From Metarhizobium sp017305935 (GTDB lineage Bacteria; Pseudomonadota; Alphaproteobacteria; Rhizobiales; Rhizobiaceae): a stretch of DNA of 64,000 nucleotides. Position numbers and translations under genes: made by a program. Below are positions 21,293 to 29,784 of the stretch, piece by piece. Each line of letters opens with the position of its first letter. Position 1 is the stretch's first letter. The stretch is from contig NZ_JARRIR010000001.1 of assembly GCF_029601685.1 (NCBI RefSeq), forward strand, positions 558,001 to 622,000, given 5' to 3'. Below the pieces are notes generated by a model. The model was given only the letters and a program-made list of their open reading frames with translations, ran no database searches and had not been told where the DNA came from.

Positions 21293-21377
21293 TTCGGTCG
21301 CCCGGCCTGTAACGCCGTTCATCCTTGCGCCTTGCGCCGACACCGCGGGGCCGTTGTCCTATTGTTGAGGTCATGCC

Positions 21378-22301
21378 GTGACGATCTACCTGCCGATCGC
21401 GGAACTGTCGGTGAACATCTTCGTCATCCTCGGCATGGGCGCGGCCGTCGGCTTCCTGTCCGGCATGTTCGGCGTCGGCGGCGGTTTCCTCATCACGCCG
21501 CTGCTGATCTTCTACAATATCCCTCCCGTCGTCGCCGTCGCCACCGGCGCCAACCAGGTCGTCGCCTCCTCGGTCTCCGGCGCCATCACCCATTTCCGGC
21601 GTGGCACGCTCGATCTCAAGCTCGGCACCATCCTGCTGATCGGGGGCTTGGCGGGCGCCACGGTCGGCATCTGGATCTTCTCGCTGCTGCGCCGCCTCGG
21701 CCAGCTCGACCTGATCATCTCCTTGATGTATGTCGTTTTCCTCGGCACGGTCGGCGGGTTGATGCTGATGGAAAGCGTCAACGCCATGCGTCGCGCCCGG
21801 CGCAACGAGCCGGTGACGCTGAGAAAACCCGGCCAGCATAGCTGGGTGCATCGCCTGCCGCTCAAGATGCGGTTCAAGAAATCGACGATCTATATCAGCG
21901 TCATCCCGGTCGTCGCGCTCGGCTTCGGCATCGGCATCCTCACCTCGATCATGGGCGTCGGCGGCGGCTTCATCATGGTGCCGGCGATGATCTACCTGCT
22001 GCGCGTGCCGACCAATGTCGTCGTCGGCACCTCGCTGTTCCAGATCATCTTCGTGACCGCCTATACGACCGTCGTGCAGGCGACGACCAACTATTCCGTC
22101 GATATCGTTCTGGCCTTCATCCTGATGGTCGCCGGTGTCATCGGCGCGCAATACGGGGTGCGTGTCGGCCAGAAGCTGCGCGGCGAGCAGCTGCGCGCCC
22201 TTCTCGGCCTGCTGGTGCTGGCGGTCGGCCTGCGCCTTGCCATCGCGCTGGTGGTGACGCCGGCCGATGTCTATTCGGTCGTTGTCGGGGGCATGAATTG
22301 A
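21378..22301 (+). CDS. TauE/SafE-family sulfite/organosulfonate exporter
   Basis: Predicted inner-membrane anion exporter, 307 residues with about eight hydrophobic segments. The two-fold repeat typical of the family is clear: FGVGGGFLITPLLIFYNIP near the N-terminus and MGVGGGFIMVPAMIYLLRVP in the second half. The start is GTG at 21378; an ATG 5 bp upstream is in another frame. Its TGA overlaps the ATG of the next gene by one base (TGATG), so translation is coupled to the Alph_Pro_TM protein. The substrate is not readable from sequence. Confidence 0.88.
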   Translation: MTIYLPIAELSVNIFVILGMGAAVGFLSGMFGVGGGFLITPLLIFYNIPPVVAVATGANQVVASSVSGAITHFRRGTLDLKLGTILLIGGLAGATVGIWIFSLLRRLGQLDLIISLMYVVFLGTVGGLMLMESVNAMRRARRNEPVTLRKPGQHSWVHRLPLKMRFKKSTIYISVIPVVALGFGIGILTSIMGVGGGFIMVPAMIYLLRVPTNVVVGTSLFQIIFVTAYTTVVQATTNYSVDIVLAFILMVAGVIGAQYGVRVGQKLRGEQLRALLGLLVLAVGLRLAIALVVTPADVYSVVVGGMN

Positions 22302-23101
22302 TGCGCCGCCTGCTGCCCGCCCTCTTCGCCCTGCTGTTCGCCGCCCTGCCGGCGGCGGCGCAGATGCCGATGCTCGGCGATTCCATCGAGCAGCGCGAAC
22401 GGCTGCAGATCGGGGTCTCGACCACCGAGATCGCCATCACCTCCGATTTCGCCGGCGCCGATCTCACCGTCTTCGGCTCGGTCGATTATGCCGACGAGTT
22501 GTTGATGGCCATCGGCCAGTACGACGTCATCGTCGCGCTGGAGGGGCCGAAGGATATCGCGACGGTGCGCAAGAAGGAGCGGCTGTTCGGCATCTGGGTC
22601 AACCGCCGCTCGATGACCTTCGAGCATGTGCCGGAATCCTATGCGATCTCCAGCACCCGCGCCGTCGATTCGATCGCCGTCGATACGGCGCTGAACGATC
22701 GTGGCGTCGGCATTGCGCATCTGCCGCTGATCCCCATCGGCTTCGTCGGCAATGCCGCCAATCTCGGCGAATTCCGCGACGCCTATCGTCGGCTGAAGAC
22801 GGGAAGCGGGCTTTATGCGCGCGATACCGCCGGTGTGCGCTTCGTCAGCCCGTCGCTGTTTCGCGCCTCGCTGCGCCTGCCGGCCAATATTCCCAACGGC
22901 GTGCATACCGTGCATGCCTATCTGTTCAAGAGCGGCGTCTTCGTGGCGGACAAGCAATTGCTGCTGCGCGTCGTCAAGACCGGCCTCGAACAGGCGATCA
23001 CCGACGCCGCGCATGAGCGCCCCTTCCTCTACGGCGTCTTCGCCGTCTTCCTGGCGCTGGTCACCGGCTGGGGCGCGAGCGTGATCTTCAAGAAGAACTG
23101 A
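22301..23101 (+). CDS. Alphaproteobacterial TIGR02186/Alph_Pro_TM family membrane protein
   Basis: A 266-residue protein with an N-terminal signal-like helix (MRRLLPALFALLFAALPAAAQ), a ~210-residue periplasmic region and one C-terminal membrane helix (FLYGVFAVFLALVTGWGASV) ending in a short basic tail. The block IEQRERLQIGVSTTEIAITSDF is characteristic of this alphaproteobacteria-restricted family, whose function is unknown. It starts on the overlapping TGATG of the TauE-type exporter, so the two products are made together and probably act together at the membrane. The start could also be the TTG just before the ATG. Confidence 0.8.
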   Translation: MRRLLPALFALLFAALPAAAQMPMLGDSIEQRERLQIGVSTTEIAITSDFAGADLTVFGSVDYADELLMAIGQYDVIVALEGPKDIATVRKKERLFGIWVNRRSMTFEHVPESYAISSTRAVDSIAVDTALNDRGVGIAHLPLIPIGFVGNAANLGEFRDAYRRLKTGSGLYARDTAGVRFVSPSLFRASLRLPANIPNGVHTVHAYLFKSGVFVADKQLLLRVVKTGLEQAITDAAHERPFLYGVFAVFLALVTGWGASVIFKKN

Positions 23102-23103
23102 AA

Positions 23104-23127
23104 ACCCGGGCGGCATCCCGCCCGGGT
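23104..23127. terminator. Bidirectional terminator between convergent genes
   Basis: 10-bp stem of ACCCGGGCGG and its complement around CATC, followed by CTTAA. Only a weak T-run. Separates the Alph_Pro_TM gene from the convergent cupin gene. Confidence 0.65.
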
Positions 23128-23140
23128 CTTAAAGGTTACA

Positions 23141-23602
23141 TCAAGCCGCCAGCGGCGGGCCGATGATGTTGATGCCGTTGGCGAAGCAGGCGGCGGCGAG
23201 CACCGATTGTTCGCCGGGGCCGGGCGTAAAAGGCGCCGGGCGGCCGGGGCCTTGCGGCCGCTTGCCGATATCGCGCACCAGCCCCTCGAAACCGCCGCGC
23301 GTCACCGTGAGAAACCGCGCGCCCGCCTTCGACACCACGCGAAACCGGTGCGGCACGCCGCGCGGGGCACAGAGCGTCTCGCCGGCCCGCGCCAGCCGCT
23401 TCTCGCCGTCCAGCTCGAATTCCAGCTCTCCTTCGAGAACATGGAAAATCTCGTCTTCACCGTAATGGATATGCAAGGGCGGGGCCTCGCCGAAGGCGGC
23501 GTCATGCACCAGAACCGAGATGCGGTCCGTGTTGCTGTCCTGCGCCACGGCAACCTTGATGCGCGAGGCGAGAAGCCAGAATTCGTCAGCCATTTGTGTC
23601 AT
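23141..23602 (-). CDS. Cupin-domain protein
   Basis: A 153-residue single-cupin protein. Metal-binding motif 1 is PPLHIHYGEDEIFHVLEGE (two His, Glu) and motif 2 is LCAPRGVPHRFRV, both intact, so a metal-bound beta-barrel is expected. The sequence resembles quercetin-dioxygenase-like cupins, but no substrate can be given. The start at 23602 has GGGACAGGACC before it; an in-frame ATG 9 bp inside is an alternative. It stands alone between a terminator on one side and pdeM on the other. Confidence 0.82.
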   Translation of the reverse strand: MTQMADEFWLLASRIKVAVAQDSNTDRISVLVHDAAFGEAPPLHIHYGEDEIFHVLEGELEFELDGEKRLARAGETLCAPRGVPHRFRVVSKAGARFLTVTRGGFEGLVRDIGKRPQGPGRPAPFTPGPGEQSVLAAACFANGINIIGPPLAA

Positions 23603-23725
23603 GGTCCTGTCCCAGATGAATTTTTCGCGGAAGGTTTTTCCGCGCCCCGGCGCTGGAGGTGCGCCGGTGACACAAGATTTGCCCGAAAACCGGGCCTGGT
23701 TCTGTTCCCATGGAAACAGGCGGGT

Positions 23726-24451
23726 TTAGCCCGTGAGATTGCCGAAGCGGACGGAATAAATGCGGTCCTTGCCCATGAGATGGGCGATCAGCGCCGCCCG
23801 GTCGAACAGGCCGTGCATCGCCTTGTGGCGCAGGTCGAGCCCGCCGCTCATCAGCCCGAAGGCCGGCATCAAGAGACGCGAACCATCGGTCGCGAAACAG
23901 GGCCGGCGCACCGCCTTGTCGCGGCGGCGCACGGTGGCGGCCGGATGCAGATGACCGGCGATCTCGCCGCGCTGCAGGCCCGGCTGCGGCTCATGCCGGA
24001 AGACGAGGCCGCCATAATGCATCTCGTCGGCCGACGTGCCGGGCAGGTCGAAGATGCCGTCCGGGTCATGATTGCCGTTGATCCAGACCCATTCGCGCCC
24101 GCGCGCCATGTTGGCAAGCAGCGTGCGGAATTCCTCCGGCATCTCGCGCGAACCGATGCGGTCATGGAAATTGTCGCCGAGCGAAACGACGATTTTGGGC
24201 GCGTAGCGGGTAATGACGGCGGAAAGCACGGTCAGCGTCGCCAGCGTATCGTAGGGCGGCAGCATCATGCCGCGCCGCGCGAAGGCCGCGCCCTTTTCAA
24301 GATGCAGGTCGGACACGACCAGCATTCCGCTCTCCGGCAGATAGAGGCCACCCAGGGGATCGCAGACGGCGGCGACGCCGTTGACGGTTGTTTCGGCCGA
24401 GACCGGTACGGATGTCATTGCTGCGGCGCGCGCCAGCGCCAGTCGGCTCAT
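23726..24451 (-). CDS. pdeM: Ligase-associated DNA damage response endonuclease PdeM
   Basis: A 241-residue calcineurin-type metallophosphoesterase. Motifs are visible in order: VVSDLHLEKG (D-x-H), VVSLGDNFHD (GD), WINGNHDPD (GNHD) and GEIAGHLHPAA (GHxH). This N-terminal DLHLEKG variant and the adjacent DEXH helicase identify the TIGR04123 PdeM family, predicted to act in DNA repair with a ligase, an exonuclease and the helicase. The gene starts at ATG 24451, 25 bp after the helicase stop. The ligase and exonuclease partners are not in the window. Confidence 0.9.
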   Translation of the reverse strand: MSRLALARAAAMTSVPVSAETTVNGVAAVCDPLGGLYLPESGMLVVSDLHLEKGAAFARRGMMLPPYDTLATLTVLSAVITRYAPKIVVSLGDNFHDRIGSREMPEEFRTLLANMARGREWVWINGNHDPDGIFDLPGTSADEMHYGGLVFRHEPQPGLQRGEIAGHLHPAATVRRRDKAVRRPCFATDGSRLLMPAFGLMSGGLDLRHKAMHGLFDRAALIAHLMGKDRIYSVRFGNLTG

Positions 24452-24476
24452 CACGATTGCATTCGTCCTTCGAATT

Positions 24477-26987
24477 TCAGCCCATCGCCTCGGCGATCAG
24501 ATCGTCCGCGGCCTCGGCCAGCACGGCATCATGGGCTTCGCCCGGCACGGACTCCCTGCCGATCTCCAGCATGACAGGCACGGCGAGCGGCGAGATATGG
24601 TCGAGCGCGCGATGGGTGATGTGGCCCTTGATTCGCCTCAGCATATCGCCAAGCCGCGAAATATCCAAAAGCCCGGTCGCGGCATCCTGTCGCGTCGCCT
24701 GAAGCAGGATGTGATCCGGCTCATGGCTGCGCAATACGTCGTAGATCAGGTCGGCGGAAACCGTCACCTGCCGTCCGGTCTTTTCCTTGCCCGGATGGCG
24801 GCGCTCGATCAGGCCGGCGATGACGGCGCAATTGCGGAAGGTGCGCTTGAGCAGGAAGGATTCCGCTAGCCACGCTTCGAGATCGTCGCCGAGCATGTCC
24901 TCGTCGAACAGTTCGGCAAGGCTCAAACGGCCATTTGATATCATCAGCCCCAGATCCTCCAGCCCCCAGATGCCGAGTGAATAATCTGTCGCGACGAAGC
25001 CGAGGGGTTTTGCCCCGAAGCGTTCCAGCCGGCGGGTCAGGAGCATGCCGAGCGTCTGGTGCGCCAGCCGCCCTTCGAAGGGATAAGCGACCAGATAGGC
25101 CCGGTTTCCGCGCGGAAAGGTTTCGATCAGGAGTTCGTCGCGCTTGGGCAGCATCGACTTGTCCTTCTGAAGCGCCAACCAGTCGCGCACCTGATCCGGC
25201 AGGCGATGCCAGCGCTCGGGATCGGCGAGCATCGAACGCACCTGGTCGGCGAGATAGGTCGAAAGCGGAAACTTGCCGCCGGCATAGGCCGGGATTTTCG
25301 GATCGAGCGAAAAGCCCTGGCTGACGAGCGCCTCGTTCTCGCGGATACCTTCGAAGCGCAGCACCTTGCCGGCGAAGGCAAAGGTATCGCCAGGCGAAAG
25401 CTGTTCGAGAAAATATTCCTCGACCTTGCCGAGCGTCGCGCCGCCACGGCCGATGCGCCCCTTCTCGCCGCGCTTGACCATGCGCAGGTTCAGCATCGGG
25501 CTTTCGACGATGGTGCCAAGGTTCAGGCGATATTGCTGCGCCACCTGCGGATTGGAGACGCGCCAGCGCCCTTCCTTGGTCTTGCGGATGCGGGCGTAGC
25601 GCTCATAGGCGCGCAGGGCATAGCCGCCGGTGGCGACGAAATCGACGATGCGCTCAAACGTTTCCCAACTCAAATCCGCGTAGGGCGAGGCGCCGACCAC
25701 CTCGTCATAAAGCTCCAGCATGTCGAAGGGTTCGGCGCAAGCCATGCCGAGCACATGCTGGGCGAGCACATCGAGCGCCCCTGCCCCCACCGGCGGCGTG
25801 TCCTGCGCGCCGATATAATTGGCGTCGAGTGCGGCCTGGCATTCCATCACCTCGAACCGGTTGGCCGGCACCAGCACGGCCTTGGACGGCTCGTCCATGC
25901 GGTGATTGGCGCGGCCGATGCGCTGCGCCAGCCGGCTGGCCCCCTTGGGCGCGCCGACATGGACGACGAGATCGACATCGCCCCAGTCGATGCCGAGATC
26001 GAGGGTGGAGGTGGCGACCACGGCCCGCAGCCGGTTTTCCGCCATCGCCGCCTCGACCTTACGGCGCTGGGAAACGTCGAGTGAACCGTGATGCAGGGCA
26101 ATCGGCAGATTGTCGTCGTTGATGGTCCACAATTCCTGGAACAGCATCTCCGCCTGGCTGCGAGTGTTGACGAAGAGCAGCGTCGTCTGGTGATCTTTCA
26201 GGAGATCGTAGACGTCGGGAATGGCGTATTTGGCCGAATGACCGGCCCAGGGAATGCGCTCCTCGGTTTTCAGGATCGAGATATCGGGCTTCGCCCCACC
26301 CTCGACCGTCACCAGCCCGGAATGGCGTGGCTCGCCCTCTTTCTGCGCCACCAGCCATTTCTGCAGGTCCATCGGCTCGGCGACGGTGGCGGAGAGGCCG
26401 ATGGTCTGCAGCTTCGGCGCCAGCCGGCGCAGCCGTGCGAGACCCAGCGAAAGCATATGGCCGCGCTTGGAGGTGACGAGCGAATGCAACTCGTCGAGGA
26501 CGATGTAGCGCAGATCCTTGAAAAAGCGCTCGGACTCCTTGTTGGCCAGCAGCAGCGCCACCTGTTCGGGCGTGGTCAGCAGGATATCCGGCGGATTGAG
26601 CTTTTGCCGTTGGCGCTTGGAGGCGGGCGTGTCGCCGGTGCGGTTTTCGATGGTCAGCGGCAGGCCCATCTCGGCCACCGGCTTCATCAGGTTGCGCTCG
26701 ATATCGACGGCCAGCGCCTTGAGCGGGGAGACGTAGAGCGTATGCACGCCACGAAACCCGGTTCCGGGTTTGGGCTTGCCGCGCCGGGTCAGATCCGTGA
26801 GCGCCGGTAAGAAACCAGCCAGCGTCTTGCCCGCACCGGTCGGGGCGATCAGCAGCGTGCTCTCCCCCGCCTCAGCCCGACGCAACAGTTCCATCTGATG
26901 CGCACGCGGCCGCCATCCCTTCTCGGCGAACCAGCGCTGAAAGGGGGCAGGCAGGTTCGCAAGACTATCGGCGCCGTTCTGATCCAC
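24477..26987 (-). CDS. Ligase-associated DNA damage response DEXH-box helicase (Lhr-like)
   Basis: An 836-residue superfamily 2 helicase. Walker A is LLIAPTGAGKTLAGFLPAL (~residues 40-58), motif II is IVLDELHSLVTSKRGHM (DELH), motif III SAT and motif VI QRIGRANHRMDEPSKA. The C-terminal half has the Lhr-type winged-helix and core region. Length and the neighbour pdeM match TIGR04121. It probably unwinds damaged DNA for end processing. The start is GTG 26987 with no strong SD, so the exact N-terminus is uncertain. Upstream lie the repeat copy at 27031 and the YitT gene. Confidence 0.9.
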   Translation of the reverse strand: MDQNGADSLANLPAPFQRWFAEKGWRPRAHQMELLRRAEAGESTLLIAPTGAGKTLAGFLPALTDLTRRGKPKPGTGFRGVHTLYVSPLKALAVDIERNLMKPVAEMGLPLTIENRTGDTPASKRQRQKLNPPDILLTTPEQVALLLANKESERFFKDLRYIVLDELHSLVTSKRGHMLSLGLARLRRLAPKLQTIGLSATVAEPMDLQKWLVAQKEGEPRHSGLVTVEGGAKPDISILKTEERIPWAGHSAKYAIPDVYDLLKDHQTTLLFVNTRSQAEMLFQELWTINDDNLPIALHHGSLDVSQRRKVEAAMAENRLRAVVATSTLDLGIDWGDVDLVVHVGAPKGASRLAQRIGRANHRMDEPSKAVLVPANRFEVMECQAALDANYIGAQDTPPVGAGALDVLAQHVLGMACAEPFDMLELYDEVVGASPYADLSWETFERIVDFVATGGYALRAYERYARIRKTKEGRWRVSNPQVAQQYRLNLGTIVESPMLNLRMVKRGEKGRIGRGGATLGKVEEYFLEQLSPGDTFAFAGKVLRFEGIRENEALVSQGFSLDPKIPAYAGGKFPLSTYLADQVRSMLADPERWHRLPDQVRDWLALQKDKSMLPKRDELLIETFPRGNRAYLVAYPFEGRLAHQTLGMLLTRRLERFGAKPLGFVATDYSLGIWGLEDLGLMISNGRLSLAELFDEDMLGDDLEAWLAESFLLKRTFRNCAVIAGLIERRHPGKEKTGRQVTVSADLIYDVLRSHEPDHILLQATRQDAATGLLDISRLGDMLRRIKGHITHRALDHISPLAVPVMLEIGRESVPGEAHDAVLAEAADDLIAEAMG

Positions 26988-27030
26988 GGCTGCGAATGTA
27001 GTTCGATTCGAAGGGAATTGAAGGGCTCAA

Positions 27031-27075
27031 GCCATTCCAGCAAAAGTGTGCAACGGTTTGCGTCCGGAATTGCGC
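27031..27075 (-). repeat. Dispersed 45-nt palindromic repeat, diverged copy
   Basis: GCCATTCCAGCAAAAGTG... to ...GTCCGGAATTGCGC aligns over 45 nt to the reverse complement of the 9327 copy with several substitutions. Lies between the helicase and the YitT gene. Confidence 0.6.
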
Positions 27076-27085
27076 AAAAAGATGC

Positions 27086-27721
27086 TTACATCGCGATGTA
27101 GCGGTCAGCGCGATGGTTGACGGTGACGAACAAGTTGAGGGCGACGGCGCCAAGGACGGAGTAGAAGACGACCGAAGGGGCGGTAATGAAAAAGGCGGCG
27201 GCCAGCACGCCGAGGTCGATGACGAGTTGGACGAGACCGGCACGGATGCCGAAGCGTTCCTGCATGTAGATGCCGAGAATGCCGACGCCGCCGAGGCTGG
27301 CGCGGTGGCGATAGAGCGCCAGCAGGCCGAAGCCGAGCAATAAGCCGCCGATCAGCGCCGCCCAGGCGGGATGGATGCTGTCGATATGGATGAAGCGCGA
27401 CTGCATGTCGGTGAGAACGGAGGTCAGGCCGATGGCGGCAAAGGTTTTGAGCGTGAAGCCGATGCCGAGCCGCTTCCACGAGAGATAGAAGAAAGGCAGA
27501 TTGAGCAGGAAGAAGGCGAGGCCGAAATTCAGGCCGAAGGCATAATGCAGCAGGAAGGCAATGCCGGCGGTGCTGCCGGTCAACAGGCCGGCGCTGGCGA
27601 GGCAATAGAGGCCGAGCGCGGCGATGACGCTGCCGCAGGCAATACCCTGCACATCCTCGAGCGCCGTATGCTTCGTAGCGCTGGTGTTCCACACCCCGAG
27701 AGCCGAAATGATGTGCGCCAT
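27086..27721 (-). CDS. YitT-family integral membrane protein
   Basis: A 211-residue protein with five to six hydrophobic helices and the block YCLASAGLLTGSTAGIAFLLHYAFG near the N-terminus, diagnostic of the YitT/DUF161 membrane domain. The function of this family is poorly known; transport has been proposed. It is the short form lacking a long C-terminal DUF2179 domain. I start at ATG 27721 with GGAG 9 nt upstream, not at the upstream end of the frame (27811), because the extra N-terminus is not family-like. It follows the TPR-methyltransferase on the same strand after 216 bp. Confidence 0.82.
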   Translation of the reverse strand: MAHIISALGVWNTSATKHTALEDVQGIACGSVIAALGLYCLASAGLLTGSTAGIAFLLHYAFGLNFGLAFFLLNLPFFYLSWKRLGIGFTLKTFAAIGLTSVLTDMQSRFIHIDSIHPAWAALIGGLLLGFGLLALYRHRASLGGVGILGIYMQERFGIRAGLVQLVIDLGVLAAAFFITAPSVVFYSVLGAVALNLFVTVNHRADRYIAM

Positions 27722-27937
27722 GAAAGCCGTCTCCAGAAAGCACGCGGCAACGCTTCGCCCCGAAACGGGTGCTTCTTGCCGAAAACCGAAATTGCGATGA
27801 CAGGATGTCACGACGCATCGGATTTCCTTCGCCCGGCGCCATCGTGAAGTGGCTGAAATCTGGGGTATTTCTCGGCCGCTTGCAAGCGAAATACGTCAGG
27901 ACTGCTGACCCATTTTCATTTCGCAAGAAAGCTGCGT
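27722..27937. other. 216-bp intergenic stretch, nothing recognised
   Basis: Lies between two minus-strand genes. No terminator with a T-run, palindrome or convincing ORF was seen; it presumably holds the YitT promoter and leader. Confidence 0.4.
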
Positions 27938-28867
27938 TCATGTCGTCCGCGCGGCAACGAACAGAATGCCCATGATGGCTTTGCCGCCATCTTTGCGAAT
28001 GGCGGTTTTTTGCGTTGCGGCAACGGCGAAGCCATGGATGGCGCACAGCGCCGCGACATAAGCCTCGCCATGGGCATACCGCATAGAATCGCGCAGGACG
28101 AAGCTATCCGGCTCGCCGCTGTCCTCCACCGAGAAGGCGAGGATGGCATCGGGAGCGGCCAGTGCCGCAATCAGCACGAACGCGTTTTCGAGATCGCCGA
28201 GATACATCAACACGTCGGCGGCGGTGATCAGGTCGGCGCGGTGCATGGCGGCACCCTCGAACAGGCCGGACCCCTCCGGGGCCAGAGACAGGTCGGCCTG
28301 GGCCAGATGATCGTAGACCTGCTTTTCCGCCGCCTTGGCGAGCATGTTGCGCGACAGGTCGAAGCCCTCCAGCCGCGTAACGCGATCGCGGATCTCCGGC
28401 CCGAGAAGGCCGGTGCCACAGCCGAGATCGACGCCGAGGCGAAACTGCCGTCCGGTGGCGGCGATCATCGCGGCCAGGGCTTGCGGCACGACATAATCGA
28501 GCCGTTCGACCAGCGCCGTTTCGAAACGATCGGCATAATCGTCGAACAGGCGCTCGACATAACGGCTCGACGGCTGGCTCGGAATTTTGGCTTCGCCCAG
28601 CAGCGCCAGTTTCAGCCCCGCCCCGAAAATATCCTGCGCATCGCATTCCAGCGCCCGGCGATAGGCATCCGCCGCGCCCGCCAGCCCGGCCTTCTGCCGG
28701 TACTCGCCGAGGCGAAACCAGCCGGCGGCCCAGCAGGGAACCAGGTCCAGCGCCTGCTCCATCAGTTCGGCCGCAGCTCCGGGATCGCCGCCCTCGCCCA
28801 GCATGCGGGCATAATCGGCACGGCGGTCGGCGGTCAGGTCGCCGGAGGACAAGGCGTGGGTCGACAT
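27938..28867 (-). CDS. TPR-containing class I SAM-dependent methyltransferase
   Basis: A 309-residue protein. Residues ~15-85 contain two TPR-like helical repeats (DPGAAAELMEQALDLVP, ADAYRRALECDAQ). The methyltransferase follows, with motif I LGVDLGCGTGLLGPE (~143) and a post-I acidic ending FDLSRNML. The combination resembles the class of predicted TPR methyltransferases found in many alphaproteobacteria; the substrate is unknown. The start at 28867 is chosen because the upstream frame lacks family resemblance. Divergent from the DUF6460-type gene. Confidence 0.8.
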   Translation of the reverse strand: MSTHALSSGDLTADRRADYARMLGEGGDPGAAAELMEQALDLVPCWAAGWFRLGEYRQKAGLAGAADAYRRALECDAQDIFGAGLKLALLGEAKIPSQPSSRYVERLFDDYADRFETALVERLDYVVPQALAAMIAATGRQFRLGVDLGCGTGLLGPEIRDRVTRLEGFDLSRNMLAKAAEKQVYDHLAQADLSLAPEGSGLFEGAAMHRADLITAADVLMYLGDLENAFVLIAALAAPDAILAFSVEDSGEPDSFVLRDSMRYAHGEAYVAALCAIHGFAVAATQKTAIRKDGGKAIMGILFVAARTT

Positions 28868-28993
28868 CGGGGGCGCTCCGGGGGCGCAAGCTGATTTTCG
28901 AGGATAAGATGCGCTTGTGACGGTGGACACAAAAAAACTCAAGTCCTATTTCAGAGGCGAAGAGAACGGGCGAGACCGCCGACAGGAGAAGAC

Positions 28994-29260
28994 ATGTCCG
29001 AACAGATGAACAGGCTTTTGGGAGACTCGCCGGCGCGCACGCTCGTCAAGCTCGTCGTGGTGTCGCTGATCGTCGGCTTCATCATGAACGTCTTCGGCCT
29101 GCGCCCGCTCGATCTCGTCGACAGCCTCCGTTATTTCCTGCTCGATCTCTGGCATACCGGCTTTGCCGCGCTCGGCCGCGTCGGGGATTATCTGCTGCTC
29201 GGCGCCACCATCGTCATTCCCGCCTTCATCCTCCTGCGCCTCCTGAGCTATCGCCGCTGA
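28994..29260 (+). CDS. Small membrane protein, DUF6460-like
   Basis: An 88-residue protein with two hydrophobic helices (LVKLVVVSLIVGFIMNVFGL and YLLLGATIVIPAFILLRLL) separated by an amphipathic stretch. AGGAG lies 5 nt before the ATG. It resembles small rhizobial proteins labelled DUF6460; no function is known. The next gene (CAP lipoprotein) begins 3 bp after its stop, so the two are likely co-transcribed. Confidence 0.72.
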   Translation: MSEQMNRLLGDSPARTLVKLVVVSLIVGFIMNVFGLRPLDLVDSLRYFLLDLWHTGFAALGRVGDYLLLGATIVIPAFILLRLLSYRR

Positions 29261-29262
29261 CC

Positions 29263-29748
29263 ATGCCCCATCCGCCTCTTTCCCGCCGCCTCGCGCTTGG
29301 CGCAGGCCTTGGTCTTCTCGCGACCCTTGCCGGCTGCGGCACGCTGAACCGCCCGTCGGCGATCGCCGGCGACGAGACCGCCGCCGCACTTCCGGCCGTC
29401 AATGCACTGCGTAAATCCAGGGGCCTGCCGGCGCTCAGCCTCGATCCGGTTGCGGCACGCGCCGCCGCCCACCAGGCGAAACGCATGGCCTCGAACGGAA
29501 AGATGTCCCATCTCATCGGCTTCGGCGACGATTTCGGCAAGCGAATGAAGGCGCATGATGTAAAACTGCCGGCGGCCGAAAACATCGCCGCCGGGCAGGC
29601 GAATACCGCGGATGCGGTGACGGCCTGGATCAACTCGCCAAAACATCTCGCCAACATGCTTGGGAATTATCGCGGCCTCGGCGTCGCCGTGGCGCGCGAT
29701 CCCTCTTCCGGGAATCGGCCCTATTGGGCCATGGTGCTGTCCAACTGA
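29263..29748 (+). CDS. CAP-domain lipoprotein
   Basis: A 161-residue envelope protein. The N-terminus is a lipoprotein signal with lipobox L22-A23-G24-C25. The remaining part is a CAP/SCP-like domain: VNALRKSRGLPALSLDPV, HQAKRMASNGKMSH and AENIAAG followed by AWINSPKHLANML, with both family histidines in place. Bacterial CAP proteins are secreted or periplasmic with poorly known roles. It directly follows the small membrane protein and precedes a MATE exporter after 36 bp. Confidence 0.85.
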   Translation: MPHPPLSRRLALGAGLGLLATLAGCGTLNRPSAIAGDETAAALPAVNALRKSRGLPALSLDPVAARAAAHQAKRMASNGKMSHLIGFGDDFGKRMKAHDVKLPAAENIAAGQANTADAVTAWINSPKHLANMLGNYRGLGVAVARDPSSGNRPYWAMVLSN

Positions 29749-29784
29749 GGTGATTCCGCCTCCTGACGATATGAGGCGCCTAGC

